Of a stretch of DNA of 64,000 bases, positions 22,584-33,136 are shown piece by piece; position 1 is the first letter of the stretch; each line of letters starts with the position of its first letter. The stretch covers positions 1-64,000 of the forward strand of contig JALLLT010000078.1 of the NCBI GenBank assembly GCA_025266875.1. Direction: 5' to 3'. Source of the DNA: Fennellomyces sp. T-0311 (Eukaryota; Mucoromycota; Mucoromycetes; Mucorales; Lichtheimiaceae). The position numbers and the translations under genes are program-made. The notes beneath the pieces were generated by a model. The model was given only the letters and a program-made list of their open reading frames with translations. It was not told the origin of the DNA and searched no databases.

Positions 22584-23244
22584 TTAGTGGAGGATGATTG
22601 AATCAATCGACGTAGGACTGGGATATGCCGATTGTGATGGAGTAGATGGCAGTTGAAGGGGCGGTAAAGCAATATGCGAGGGTCGAGGACAAGAGTCGTA
22701 TGAGTGTTGAGGATGCCAAGAAGGGGGCGATAAGGGTGGAGAGATTGGAGGAAGCGTACTTGGCGAGCCGTAGCAAGGGTGAAGTTGTTGATGCACATTG
22801 GATGGTTTCTTGCCTTGTTGCTGACGTTCTCGTGTTCGCAACGATTGACGCTTGTTTTGGAACCAGATTTGAACTATAAGGGGATGATGAAGGGGGTTAG
22901 TATACTTTTCTCTTTCATTCGATATGCTTTTTTTAATTACCTGCTCGAGGGCTCATGCCTAATTGTTTGCCCAATTCAATGCGAAGTTCCGTCGAGGGAA
23001 AGTAAGTTTGGCTGAAAATATGGTTCAGAACTGAAAGTTGAGCGGGTGATGCGCGTTTGCGTTTGGCTTTCAAAGGTGCCTGAGCATACGATGGGCGGTA
23101 TGAGGAAGGTGCGTGATGGTAAGAATATGAGCTGGGTACGGGTGATAGAAGACTATGGACATCAAGAGCCATGGAAGTAGGCTTGCGTGGAGGGTTCAGC
23201 AAATCTGCAAGCGGAGGTAAGGTACAGGTAGAGGACACTTTCAT
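22584..23244 (-). CDS. Homeodomain transcription factor
   Basis: Exons 22941-23244 and 22584-22873 join to 197 residues. The homeodomain covers roughly residues 60-120. It opens with the basic arm KAKRKRASPAQLSVL, continues with helix 2 (STELRIELGKQLGMS), and ends in recognition helix VQIWFQNKRQSLR, with the invariant W, F, N and R present. The intron falls inside helix 3, just before VQIWFQN. Flanks are short and Pro/Ser-rich (PPISPPLSPPSW), typical of activation or docking tails. The protein is nuclear; its targets are unknown. The leader directly before the ATG is an almost pure CAA repeat. Confidence 0.88.
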
Positions 23245-23628
23245 GTTGTTGTTGTCGTTGTTGTTGTTTGAGCAAAAGAAAAAGATGCGGAAAAGTACTG
23301 TAGATCCGAGACAAATGGGGACGTCAAGAAACTGATGCCTTTATATATCTGTCAAGATGTCCAAAAAGCCCCCCTCTCAATGTATCTGTTGTCTGGAGTA
23401 TGTACATGTATTGCCGATCTTTACAGTCCATTTACGGCCTATTGACAACCCTATACAGAACCCCTAAAGCTTCATATAACAATTAGGAGATATTATTTAG
23501 GAAAAAAATAGAGAGAGAGCAAGCAAGCGAGTATGCAAAAGCTATAAAGTGCTGCAGATAGGAAGGAGACAAAATGGAATATGGGGGACCCAAACACACA
23601 CAGACTTCTTTCCTCTCTTGCATTTTTC

Positions 23629-24799
23629 TTACATGTCCTCGGTGGACCATGCATGTGCCTCTATTGCTCGTGCCTTCTTGTGGTTTTCCTGGAGCAGAAA
23701 CTGGTCCTCAAAGCCGTTGGAGCGATCGACACCGTCCCAGCGGCAGCCGGGGGGGATCATGAAGCGATTGGGCTTCCATGGGCCCTTGTACTTGGGTCTG
23801 ACCAAACCTTTGGAAGTACTTTGGCTCTAAAAGAACACGGGAACATGTGTCAACAATCAAAATGGACATTCTCCTTAGAATACACGTTAAGCTTACCGTC
23901 AAGAACCCCGCAGCCGGGTCGTTCCATCGCTGTTGTTCTCTGAGTCCCTGATTGTAGTCCTCGTCATCTGCGTATCTATCAATAAGAAAGCACTGTTATT
24001 AACATTATCCCTGAGCATACAGAACTCTATTGCCTCCGGTGTTCCCAGAATCTTTTTTTAAATCAGAAATGCTCCCTTGCCTTGCTAGTGCTTTATCCTT
24101 CTCCTCTTCAAGCTGCCGTCGCTTTGATTCTGCCTCGCTTCGTTGGACCAGCCCCTTTCCCCATTCCATCCGCCGTTCTTCTCGTTCAACCGCTTCCTTC
24201 TTTGCCCTCGCCTCCTCTGCCCGCATAATCTTCGGGTCGATCCTGCGTCCAGTCTCATCTCGATACACCGTCTCCGCATCCCGCCCCGAAGCATCTCCTT
24301 GCAGTTTTTGAACCATCTGCCTCTCCGCTTCTCGTGCCCGGGCTGCCTCTTGTTTGAGTTCATGACTTGTCAATAATCCTGCTCTTTGTCCACTCGACAT
24401 TTTCGGTCCTCCTATCGACTCCTCGATTTCCTCCTCTTGAACGATCACTGGTCTTTCGTCTTCGGCTTCTTTGTCGTCCGCTTCCTGAATCGTCTGCCAA
24501 TTGTCACTTTTGCCCTGGAACACTCCTTTTGTTTCCGAAACAAGACGCTCTTGCTCTTCTCGCTCGCGTCGCAGTCGTTCGGCCTTGACATCCACCTCGC
24601 CCACTTGTTTCCACCCAACTTCTTCGTCATCCACAATCCCTAAATTGCCCTTGCGCACAACTTTCTTCTTCTTTTTCTTCTTCTTTTCTGGTTCGCTTGA
24701 TAGGTATTTGCTGGCAATGTACGCCTTGGTTGCTGCATCGCCCGGCCCACGTGCAAGGTACTTTAATCGTGCATTCGCCTCTCGTTCTTCTGGATCCAT
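23629..24799 (-). CDS. BUD13: Pre-mRNA-splicing factor Bud13 (RES complex)
   Basis: It is a subunit of the RES complex (Bud13, Snu17/Ist3, Pml1), which binds the activated spliceosome and helps retain unspliced pre-mRNA in the nucleus. Exons 24021-24799, 23897-23975 and 23629-23826 give 351 residues. A Lys-rich run and long charged helices lead to the conserved core ETVYRDETGRRIDPKIM. The C-terminal block follows (YADDEDYNQ, REQQRWNDPAAGFLT, RPKYKGPWKPNRF, IPPGCRWDGVDRSNGFE), the part that binds Snu17. The last two exons are short, and splicing restores this block exactly. It is divergent from SAS10. Confidence 0.93.
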
Positions 24800-24889
24800 A
24801 GTATATTGGTTTAGGTGAAAGAGCAAGTCACAGGCGAACTTGGCATGAATTTTAGTTTTTTTTTTTTCCTTGAAAATATCCTTTAAACC
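24800..24889. promoter_or_regulatory. 90-base divergent promoter of BUD13 and SAS10
   Basis: The two start codons are separated by only 90 bases, so this short stretch (with a T9 run near 24857-24867) must hold the core promoters of both genes. It probably couples a splicing factor to a ribosome-biogenesis factor. No named binding site could be assigned. Confidence 0.55.
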
Positions 24890-26970
24890 ATGGGCAAGAG
24901 AAAGACACCCGTGTTTCGTGACGCCTCCAAAGCTCAATCCTCTCGAGACGATTCTAAAATAAATGCCATTAAAACATGGGACGATATTGATCACGATTCC
25001 GAAGACGAATGTAAAAAAATTCTCAACCCCTTTTTTTTCGATTCCAATCGATCATTGATCTGTTTCCGATTCGATAGTTCATGACGAGCGTGAAAAGATT
25101 CTTCTCGGTGAAAATAACGATGAATATGATGGTAAGGTGTTTTAAATTTGAAATGCTTTGCAGATCGATTGATTTTTTTTGATGAATCTAGATCAAGAAG
25201 ACAGCGAAGCAGAAGTTTATGGCTTAGGATCTGAAGAATCCGAATCCGAGGATGACGAAGACGACGAAGAATCAGAAAAGAAAAAGGGTGGTGATGGTGA
25301 TGAAGGTAGGTTGTCATATAGGCCGAATGTTGTCATGGAGAAAAGTCACCAACACCTTTGCCATGGAAATAGACTTGACATGGGGTCGATCCAAAAGAAT
25401 GTACTATGATGCCGACGAAGGCGAAGATTTGGAAGAAATGCAGGAAGAGGAGGAAGAAGCATTAAAGATCCAAAAGCAACGTTTGGCTGCAATGGATGAA
25501 GCAGATTTCTTGGACGATGCTTGGGTGACAGGTGCAGGTCAATCAAGCGAAGCAGACAAACAGCTTGTGGATGATGTCAACAAGGAATTGGAAGACATCA
25601 CCTTTGAGTAAGTTTTACCAATCATAGGATAGATAAAGAAAGCAACATCACTTACAGTATATGTAGTGTCACCAAGACTGCCGCCAAACGACGAAAGAAC
25701 CTTCCTATTGCCGAAAAACTGAAGATTTTGCAAAGCGAATCACCCGAGTTATTAGACCTACTCAACGAATTCAAGGAAAAATCCACAATTATCAAAGATT
25801 TGGATGTCGTGTTGGAAAGGTAAAGAACTCAAACAAGTATACGGCTGAAACTTATCAAAATATAGGATAAATGCCAAAGAAGCATCTGACGAAAAGGAAG
25901 CCAAGTTTTTGCGTTTCAAACATCAGCTGTTAATGAACTACATGACGAACATTTCGTTCTACTTGGTCCTTAAGGCTTCTGGCACCGTCGATATCCACAG
26001 TCATCCTGTCATTGGAGCCTTGGTCGAATTACGAAACACATTAGAAAAGACGGAACAAGTTGAAGTCAAATTACGACCAGAGATTGATGCATTTATCGAT
26101 CAACTCGATGCCGAACCTGTACAGCAAGAGGAAGCGATTGAAGAAGAAGAAAAGCCTGTCGTCAAAAAGATTGCCAGCAAGAAAACCAAAGCAGCACAAA
26201 TTGTACCACAGATTTCAGAAGATGAAGAAGACGAAGAAACATTTGACATTGAAGAGGAATTCAAGAGTCTCAAAAAGGCCAACAAGAAGCGAAAGCGGCT
26301 GGCGACGGATGACTTTGGAGAATTGGAGGCATTGGATGAACTGGATATGCAAGATAAACTGGCCAAGAAGCGGTCAATAAGAGATTATGTCACCAAGATT
26401 GATGCAGTAAGTCAGATTTTCGTGATGATATGAAGGGCAGAAATTAAATCTACCTTATTCTAGAAACAAGCAAAACTGCAAGCCAAATACCAGGGTGATT
26501 CCGACATACCTTACAAAGACCGACAGCAGCGCGCCGAAAAGAAGGGCGTGCCTCAGCCCCAAGACACGTCGGCTGATCTGGACGATCAAGATGATGAGCA
26601 AGTGGAGAGCGGATTTGCGGCACAAGACGACGGTGAAGACTACTATAGCCAAGTGGTAGCCAACAAGGCAGCGCACAAGGCGGCCAAAAAGGCCGAAGCC
26701 GAGGCAAATCGGGCACCTTTGGTGGAAGGGCCATGGCAGGTGGAGGAAGGAGAGAAGCGACTGGCATCGTACAAAATCCTCAAGAACAAGGGTCTCACAC
26801 CTCGACGCAAGAAGGAGAACCGCAATGCGCGCGTCAAGCACCGTAACCGATACGCCGACAAGCTCAAGAAGCTGTCATCTGTACGAGCGGTGGTCAAACC
26901 ACTGCAGGGCAGCTATGGAGGCGAGGCAACGGGCATCAAGAGCAACGTGGTCAAATCGGTCCGTTTTTAA
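24890..26970 (+). CDS. SAS10: Small-subunit processome protein Sas10/Utp3
   Basis: It is a U3 snoRNP/SSU-processome component needed for 18S rRNA maturation in the nucleolus. Seven exons (24890-25010, 25078-25131, 25192-25305, 25373-25607, 25667-25819, 25866-26406, 26464-26970) sum to 574 residues with consistent phases. Key parts are the acidic N-terminus, LTWGRSKRMYYDADEGED, the Sas10/Utp3/C1D domain (ESPELLDLLNEFKEKS to HPVIGALVELRNTLEK), KRSIRDYVTKIDA, and the C-terminal Sas10 domain (GLTPRRKKENRNARVKHR to GIKSNVVKSVRF). All diagnostic blocks are present. Confidence 0.93.
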
Positions 26971-27394
26971 CATTTTGGACGTTGAATGCATGAAATGTTA
27001 CACCACTGCAATCCTTTTCATTTCCAGACACCGTGTGTCGATCAAACAACTCTCATATTAATAAAATTATTGTATCCATCGCACCGGCAAAGGGAGGCCT
27101 AAAGCATCCTCGCCAACCGTCTCCCTGAACAGCCCAACACCCTCCCCCCCCCCTTTGCAACCGGGACTGAGCAAACACCCCATCCGCATCGATGCACCGC
27201 GCTCGAAATGTCAAGCTCGCACCCTGCTCTATCCGCTTTTTGAACAAGCTCCATCATGCAGTTTAAACCTATTTTTCTCGGCTAAACAAAAGTTTCTTCG
27301 TTCTGAGTTGCCCGAAGAACTTTCTGTCGATTGTTCTATCGCGTTTTGCTATGTGTGCTGACACTCCATTGCAAGGATTGCTACTTCCTATCCA
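26971..27394. other. Intergenic region upstream of the Zn2Cys6 gene
   Basis: About 420 bases with pyrimidine-rich and C-rich stretches (27130-27155). It should contain the SAS10 3' end and the promoter of the next gene; no other feature is seen. Confidence 0.4.
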
Positions 27395-30369
27395 ATGCTA
27401 ACACGATTCCAAGTCCCAAGCGATGACAATCCACCAACCTCAGATCCAGCTGCTCCCATTGCCGTAATGATGCTCATGTTTCGAGACTTTGCTTCTTTTT
27501 TTTTCTAAACATCATTTCCCTCCCTCCCCCCTTTACTCGTTTATACTAGTGTACCCAATGCAAAAAAAGAAAGGTCCATTGCGATCGTGTCAAACCCACC
27601 TGTGGCGAATGCACGAACAACACGCTGCTCTGCCGATATACGCTCAGTCTATTAAGTGAACCGATGCGCGATCCGCTGCGAGAGATCGAGACTCGCCTAA
27701 AGAAAATGGAGACTCAGCTACGGCCCAAGTCGTCGGACAAGTCAACAGGAATGGCAGGCAGCACTCCGTCGACTTCAAGAAGAAGGCCCAACTTTAGGCT
27801 AGCGGAAGGAGATGGTGGTCTATGCGTCGAGACGGAAATTACTGAAGCGCATCATTTCATCAAGCTTCTGTTCAACACCATCGATGTGACCAAGATACGG
27901 TACTTGGCGCAGGGCGTGTTTGAGGCCCATTTGCGAAGTTCGGCAGGTGTTGCAGAATTACCCACTGAACCGCCTGACGTACTCCTGAATCAGTTGCTCG
28001 CGCGAAATAACGCCGTCGAACAGACTTGGCTTGATATGGTCGTCAGCTCCCAACATCATCGATGTTTCATCATCTATCAAATGGTCGGCCGCCATCTGTC
28101 CTCCAGATTGGACTATCTGCATCATTATTCCGGCCCAGAACGCACTCGCGAGCTGCTGCTTGCTATGGCGGTCCGTGCTTATGTGTTTCATCACGAAGAT
28201 GAATTGCATCAGGACACAGAATATCCCGTACGGACCGGCATGGGACCGGTCTATTTTCAATGCGCGCAAGTTCTGCTGGAGGATTGTTATACTGTTAGTC
28301 ATCGTACCACCATCCGTGCTCTGTTACACTTGTTCCTTTACCATTTCCATGGCAAGACCGAGGAAGCTTTCCCGTATTGCGATCTAGCTCTTCGCATGGC
28401 GCTGGATCTGGGACTGCATGAACGACGATCAACCCACGATCCTACGCAGACTGAAGACGATCGCCGATTGTGGTGGGCAGCCTACTGGTGTCGACTGTAT
28501 ACCGTGGTCGAATATCATCGACCCATCACCATGCAGGATGATGAGATCAAGGTCACCATGCCCCAACGATTGCCCGAGGAGAACTTGGATATCGGCTACT
28601 GCATCGACTATTGCACCATGTCAATCAAGTTGCTGCGCATACGTCGATCTATCGCCGGAGCACTGAAGTCAGCCGATTCGACGCATGCGCTTTTGTACCA
28701 AATTCAGGATCTCGAGGAGGCGCTCGAACAATGGCATGAACAGCTACCATCCCATGCTGATCTGACGCAGACGTGGGAAGATCCGCTGTGTACGGAATTG
28801 GGAATACTGCTTCATGCCCAGTATCACAGCGTACGTTTGCAGATGTACCAATGTTTCCTCGACAACGCCGCGCCCTTGAGTTTACTCGCGGTGCTCAATT
28901 GCGAAAGGGCTGCAGCAAAAGTCATCGATATGTTGGTGCAACATGGTGCATCCATGCGCATGTGCGCCTGTATTCGACTAGTGCCTACCCTGCATCGATG
29001 TGTCGCTGTACTTACATGCAATGCAGAATTTAAGGATTCATCCGCCATCGCCATCGACGCTATTGAGCGTCTCCGTCAACTCAATATCGTATTGCGTACA
29101 CACTCCTTCAAGTATCTGAATGAAACTGCAGCAGTAACCCGGTTGATCGACAGTATCTTACGTACGCATCCACCAAAATCAACGACAAAGCCTCCCAAAC
29201 CAATTGCCCCTGCCATTACGACTCCTCCTGACCAGAAGCCTCCTGCTATTGTCAACAATGCGGCGTGTCCTCTCCCATCTGAGGATACGCCTATTGTAAA
29301 GCAGCAGCCTTTGGAAATAACGCCTTCCCCAACTCAACAGCAACAGTATGTCGCCCCAATCACTCCTACTCCTCAGCAATTGTCAGATGCATACACTGCT
29401 GGTCCAATTCCACCTCCACCAGGGGGTCTATCAGCTGCAGCTTCGGCTTACACCACCCAGATCCAGGAAGCCTCTGCCTCGTTTGGAAGTTTAGATCAGG
29501 TGTCACTTGGTCAGGCACAGATGATGAATACGTATGGACAACCTATTGTACCAGCCCCATCCACCTCCTTTACGATTACTTCAGCATACACAGCATCAGT
29601 AACTGGAAGTGGAATACCACAGTTTACAGGCGCTTCGTCCACAGATGACGCATGGACTGCATCGTTCCCAGTGAACCCACAGGCACTTTCAATGCTAAGC
29701 ATGGCAAGTGGCAATTATGCACAATCGTACCCTAACGTGTCACCTTATCCATCAGCTCAGAACTCATCAATTCCAAATCTCTCTGTACAACCAACTCCAG
29801 CGCAGAATCCATCATTAATACAGCAGTTCCCATTACGGCAGCCCCCAGTACAACATGTTTCGGTCCCATCACCAGTACAACGCCCACCGATACCAAATCA
29901 CTCGAACTCATTATCGGTGCAACCCAGTACGCTACCAGTACGGCAGTCTTCAATCCAACGTCCACCAATGCAGCATCCAACCAATCCTCCACCAAGCAGT
30001 ACACAGCGTGCAGCACCATTTAGTCGAGGGTCGATATTCCATCGAGCACCACCGCCGCCACGCGACCCCACTTCTTTCGAAGACCCGTACTTGACCAAAT
30101 TCCCTATCATTGCACCACCCCTCTCGTTTGTTCCGCAACGCCCAAGTGCCAGTATCACCGAACTGAGCAACATAACGACGGATGACACCAGCAGTACATC
30201 CAACTATGACACCAGTAGCAATAACCGAAGCACCACCAGCCCACAAGCCGATACTTATGACAGCAGTTCTGCAGTGAATTATCCATGGTTTCCTGAACCA
30301 TCCGACCGATCCTCGTCCTCATCCCAAGACCGACCTTCTCCTTCTCCATACTGCAACCCTTATTTATAA
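27395..30369 (+). CDS. Zn2Cys6 (Gal4-type) transcription factor with fungal-specific TF domain
   Basis: Exon 1 (27395-27463, 23 codons) and exon 2 (27550-30369) join in phase 0 to 962 residues. The binuclear zinc cluster begins at the first codon of exon 2, CTQCKKRKVHCDRVKPTCG then ECTNNTLLC, with perfect spacing C-x2-C-x6-C-x6-C-x2-C-x6-C. A short helical linker (REIETRLKKMETQL) probably dimerises. The fungal-specific regulatory domain (PF04082-like) spans roughly residues 120-380; it contains RALLHLFLYHFHGKTEEAF, ALRMALDLGLHERR and DDRRLWWAAYWCRLYTV. The last 400 residues are a disordered Pro/Gln/Ser-rich region typical of activation domains. The target pathway is unknown. Confidence 0.9.
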
Positions 30370-30416
30370 TAGATCTGTTTTAAAAACTTTTATATTAATG
30401 CGAAAAAAAGGGTATA

Positions 30417-30795
30417 TTATGATTCGGATGAGGGCTGCTCTTCCTCCTTTTGCTGAAGGATGCTATTGATCGTTTGTTCCAGTTTATCGATACGGCTGTT
30501 CATGTCTTCAACTACATTCCAAGCCGTTAATTCAAGCTGAATTCACCAAAGTAATTTTCCAGTGCTTACATTTGCTATCCAATTCTGTATTGACGCCATT
30601 TACTTTGGATTGCTATTGTTGTGTGTTAGATCAATCACCTGGGTCAAAAACGATGCTTAACACTCACGAGTTTTTCTATAAGTTCGTCTATCTGTTCAGT
30701 GATTAGTAGCCGAAATGATTCGTTTGGAAAGTGATAAAACATACATAGGTAGCAAATTCATTGGTGGACGCGGCTGATTTCTCTGGAGACGACAT
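30417..30795 (-). CDS. HSBP1-like small coiled-coil protein
   Basis: Four tiny exons (30745-30795, 30668-30691, 30570-30612, 30417-30511) splice in frame to 70 residues, starting MSSPEKSAASTNEFATY. The centre is one continuous coiled coil (IDELIEKLQSKVNGVN, FEDMNSRIDKLEQTINSIL). Its pattern, F..M..RID.LE..I, is that of heat-shock-factor-binding protein 1, a trimeric coiled coil that binds HSF1 and also acts in WASH-complex assembly. Length, heptads and motif fit HSBP1, though another short coiled-coil family is possible. It converges on the Zn2Cys6 gene with only 47 bases between the stops. Confidence 0.65.
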
Positions 30796-33136
30796 TGTGT
30801 ATAGGAAAGGGCAAGGTGACCTGCCTGTAATTCAGATTCCTGCCCTATTTGGGCCTTGTCCAATCAGTGATAAGGATCTTGAACAATGCCCGGCTGGGTT
30901 GAAGCTCCTGTGGGGCAATAGAGATGCGGCGCCAATGATCTTAAGACTTAACGCAGAGAAGAAGACCCTATAAGAACCAAGGAAACGGTGACACTTGTCC
31001 ATAGTTAACGCATATTAGTGTAATCGAAGGATATCTGCAGTGCTAAAATATTCACCGCCGTTTGCAGCAAATGGAACGGAACAGTGTATGGCGTGTTCGA
31101 GATAAATTTACAACAGAGCACTGTAGAGCAATACACGTATAGTCAAAGTATGGTAAAGAATCATTTCGCCATAGCTGCAAGCATGTGATTCTTCAAAGGC
31201 ATCCTTGAGTATATTAAAGAGTGATACCAAAAGGCAACTTCCTTGACATTGTAAAGAGGAGCATGGGAGTGAAACGTAACTATATTTTTGTTCATTTCCG
31301 TTCTTTGTTTGTTTTACTATTTGTGTTACCTGCCTCCCCCTTTGCATAACCCTTTGTCACTTATATTTCTGCTCCCCCCGTCTTATGTTTTCTTTGCCTC
31401 TTCTACTTTCGTTTTGGTTTTTACTTACTGCTCGTTGCGTGCGTACTTATTGGTATATCCCGTTCATTGACCTATTTCAACTGTATCTAACATAACTAAC
31501 TTTGTCCGCACTTAATGGATTAGCTTTTATTACTTGATTTCCCGCCTTTTCTCTCTTTGTGACCTTTTTATCTTAACCGCCATATTCATTGCATTTGTTT
31601 GGTATTTTTACTTCCTCCGTGTAACTCATAAGTACTCATATTGTCCGCTAGGCGGTTTCTTTTGGGAATAAAGACAAGTTACGTTACAAGAGCATATTAT
31701 GAAAGTGGACATTTGAGCCCAAGGGATACTGCTTGCACCCTATTGCAGTTATACAAGGAAGAGGCAGGCATAGCTATTTACTACCAACCTGCTTCTGTGA
31801 ACAAGCGAGAACAAACCGAGGTAGCGAGAACATAATTTCTAAGAGCGTTAATGCCGAATGTCACGCTTTCCCCCTTTTAACCTGCTTTGATCAAGTGCAG
31901 ACATGGGTAATTAAGTTGCGCCGCTCTCATTGTTTGATGGATTCGTGTGCCCGGTACGAAGAATAAGTTACTGCGCGATGAATATCACTTCTTATGAGTA
32001 AGTAATTCAATCAAGTGGATCAAACCAAACTAACCTGAAGGAAAGCCACAATTGCGCTTCATTGCCGAGGTCAATGCAACACGTCGCCAAGACGCTATGA
32101 ACTTGATTAATCTTCACGTGCGAAGATATCTGGAGAGGCACTTCGCAGATTTCCCACCGTTATCCGGGCAAAGAATATGGACGCAGGCATAGTAGCTCGG
32201 AGGCCTGAGACTGGGTAAAGGAATCCCTCGATTCGATAGACCTGTAAGTGGACTTGTGCATAGATCATGCCAGCTACTAAGTACTACTATAGGAATTGGA
32301 CCTGCTCGCCACCTTCGAAGCTTTCAGGGGATGCATACGAAACCAAGAGACAGGAGAAAGTGAGATGTGACTTTGACAGCATTGGTATGACGCTGAAGCT
32401 CATTGTTACAGCTCTCTACGAGCCGGATACCCTGGACAATTGCAGTTTGGCAACGGCAATGGCAGATAACTTCGTACGACAGGTCATCCAGGGTAAACTT
32501 CCCTTCTATCTGTTAAGAAGACTGTGGTATCGCTCAATTGGAAAGCTCCAATGACGCGACCAAATAATAAGATAATGTTTTATTGAGGAAAGCTACTCTC
32601 TATTTATAATGATAATGAGTCGGGACAGAGAAGGTGAATGCTTTTCTATCAGAACCAAATCCGTGTTATCGCCGTAATCACTAATGATCATACTGCCTTA
32701 TTACGAAGGAGCGGATAATCATGCAGAGACTGAGTTAACGTGAATGGTCCTTCTTGAAGTCTGAACCCAGATCAAGGTCTCACTGACGCACAAGCCAGTG
32801 AACGGGCCAATAGATAACTGTGCGGTTGTGGATGTCGAAATAAAAGAACGGATGTAACAAAGGCTGAGATGGAAATACATGTAGACAATGGGTGAGTGGT
32901 ATGTCAGAATACGACAAAGACTCATATTCACGTTTGGATAGACTATCACGAGCACATGCGAAACCTACCCCGCTTCGTTGCCATAGTGTGGGAACAAATT
33001 ATCGATGGTCACCATATTGAAAATGCCAATGTCGTCAAGCGCGCTGCCAGGTTGATCACCCAAAGTATTATCGACCATCAGCCGGCACTCCCACAGGAAT
33101 TTTTAAGATCTTGATATTAACGATCATTATGAGTGA
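30796..33136. other. Decayed, gene-poor DNA including repeat copy A
   Basis: No intact gene is seen. A pyrimidine-rich tract runs about 31290-31620. Protein-like but broken pieces occur: about 32040-32190 reads GKPQLRFIAEVNATRRQDAM and continues with a helical stretch, and 32267-32554 is another short frame. These may be 5' parts of the Fanzor relic that follows. Part of the region (about 32562-32940) matches a second copy near 62.3-62.7 kb. Confidence 0.4.
32562..32940 (+). repeat. Degenerate dispersed repeat, copy A
   Basis: The sequence GTTTTATTGA..AA..CTACTCTCTATTTA and following blocks match copy B at about 62340-62700 in the same orientation and order. Both copies are full of stops. 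Shared reading pattern: F-I-x3-Y-S-L-F-x3-M-x-R. Confidence 0.6.

Noticed and set aside
27430..27500. An alternative Cys-rich reading (SSCSHCRNDAHVSRLC) before the Zn2Cys6 exon
   Set aside because: It runs into a stop and is out of frame; the phase-0 splice at 27463/27550 gives a perfect Zn2Cys6 cluster.
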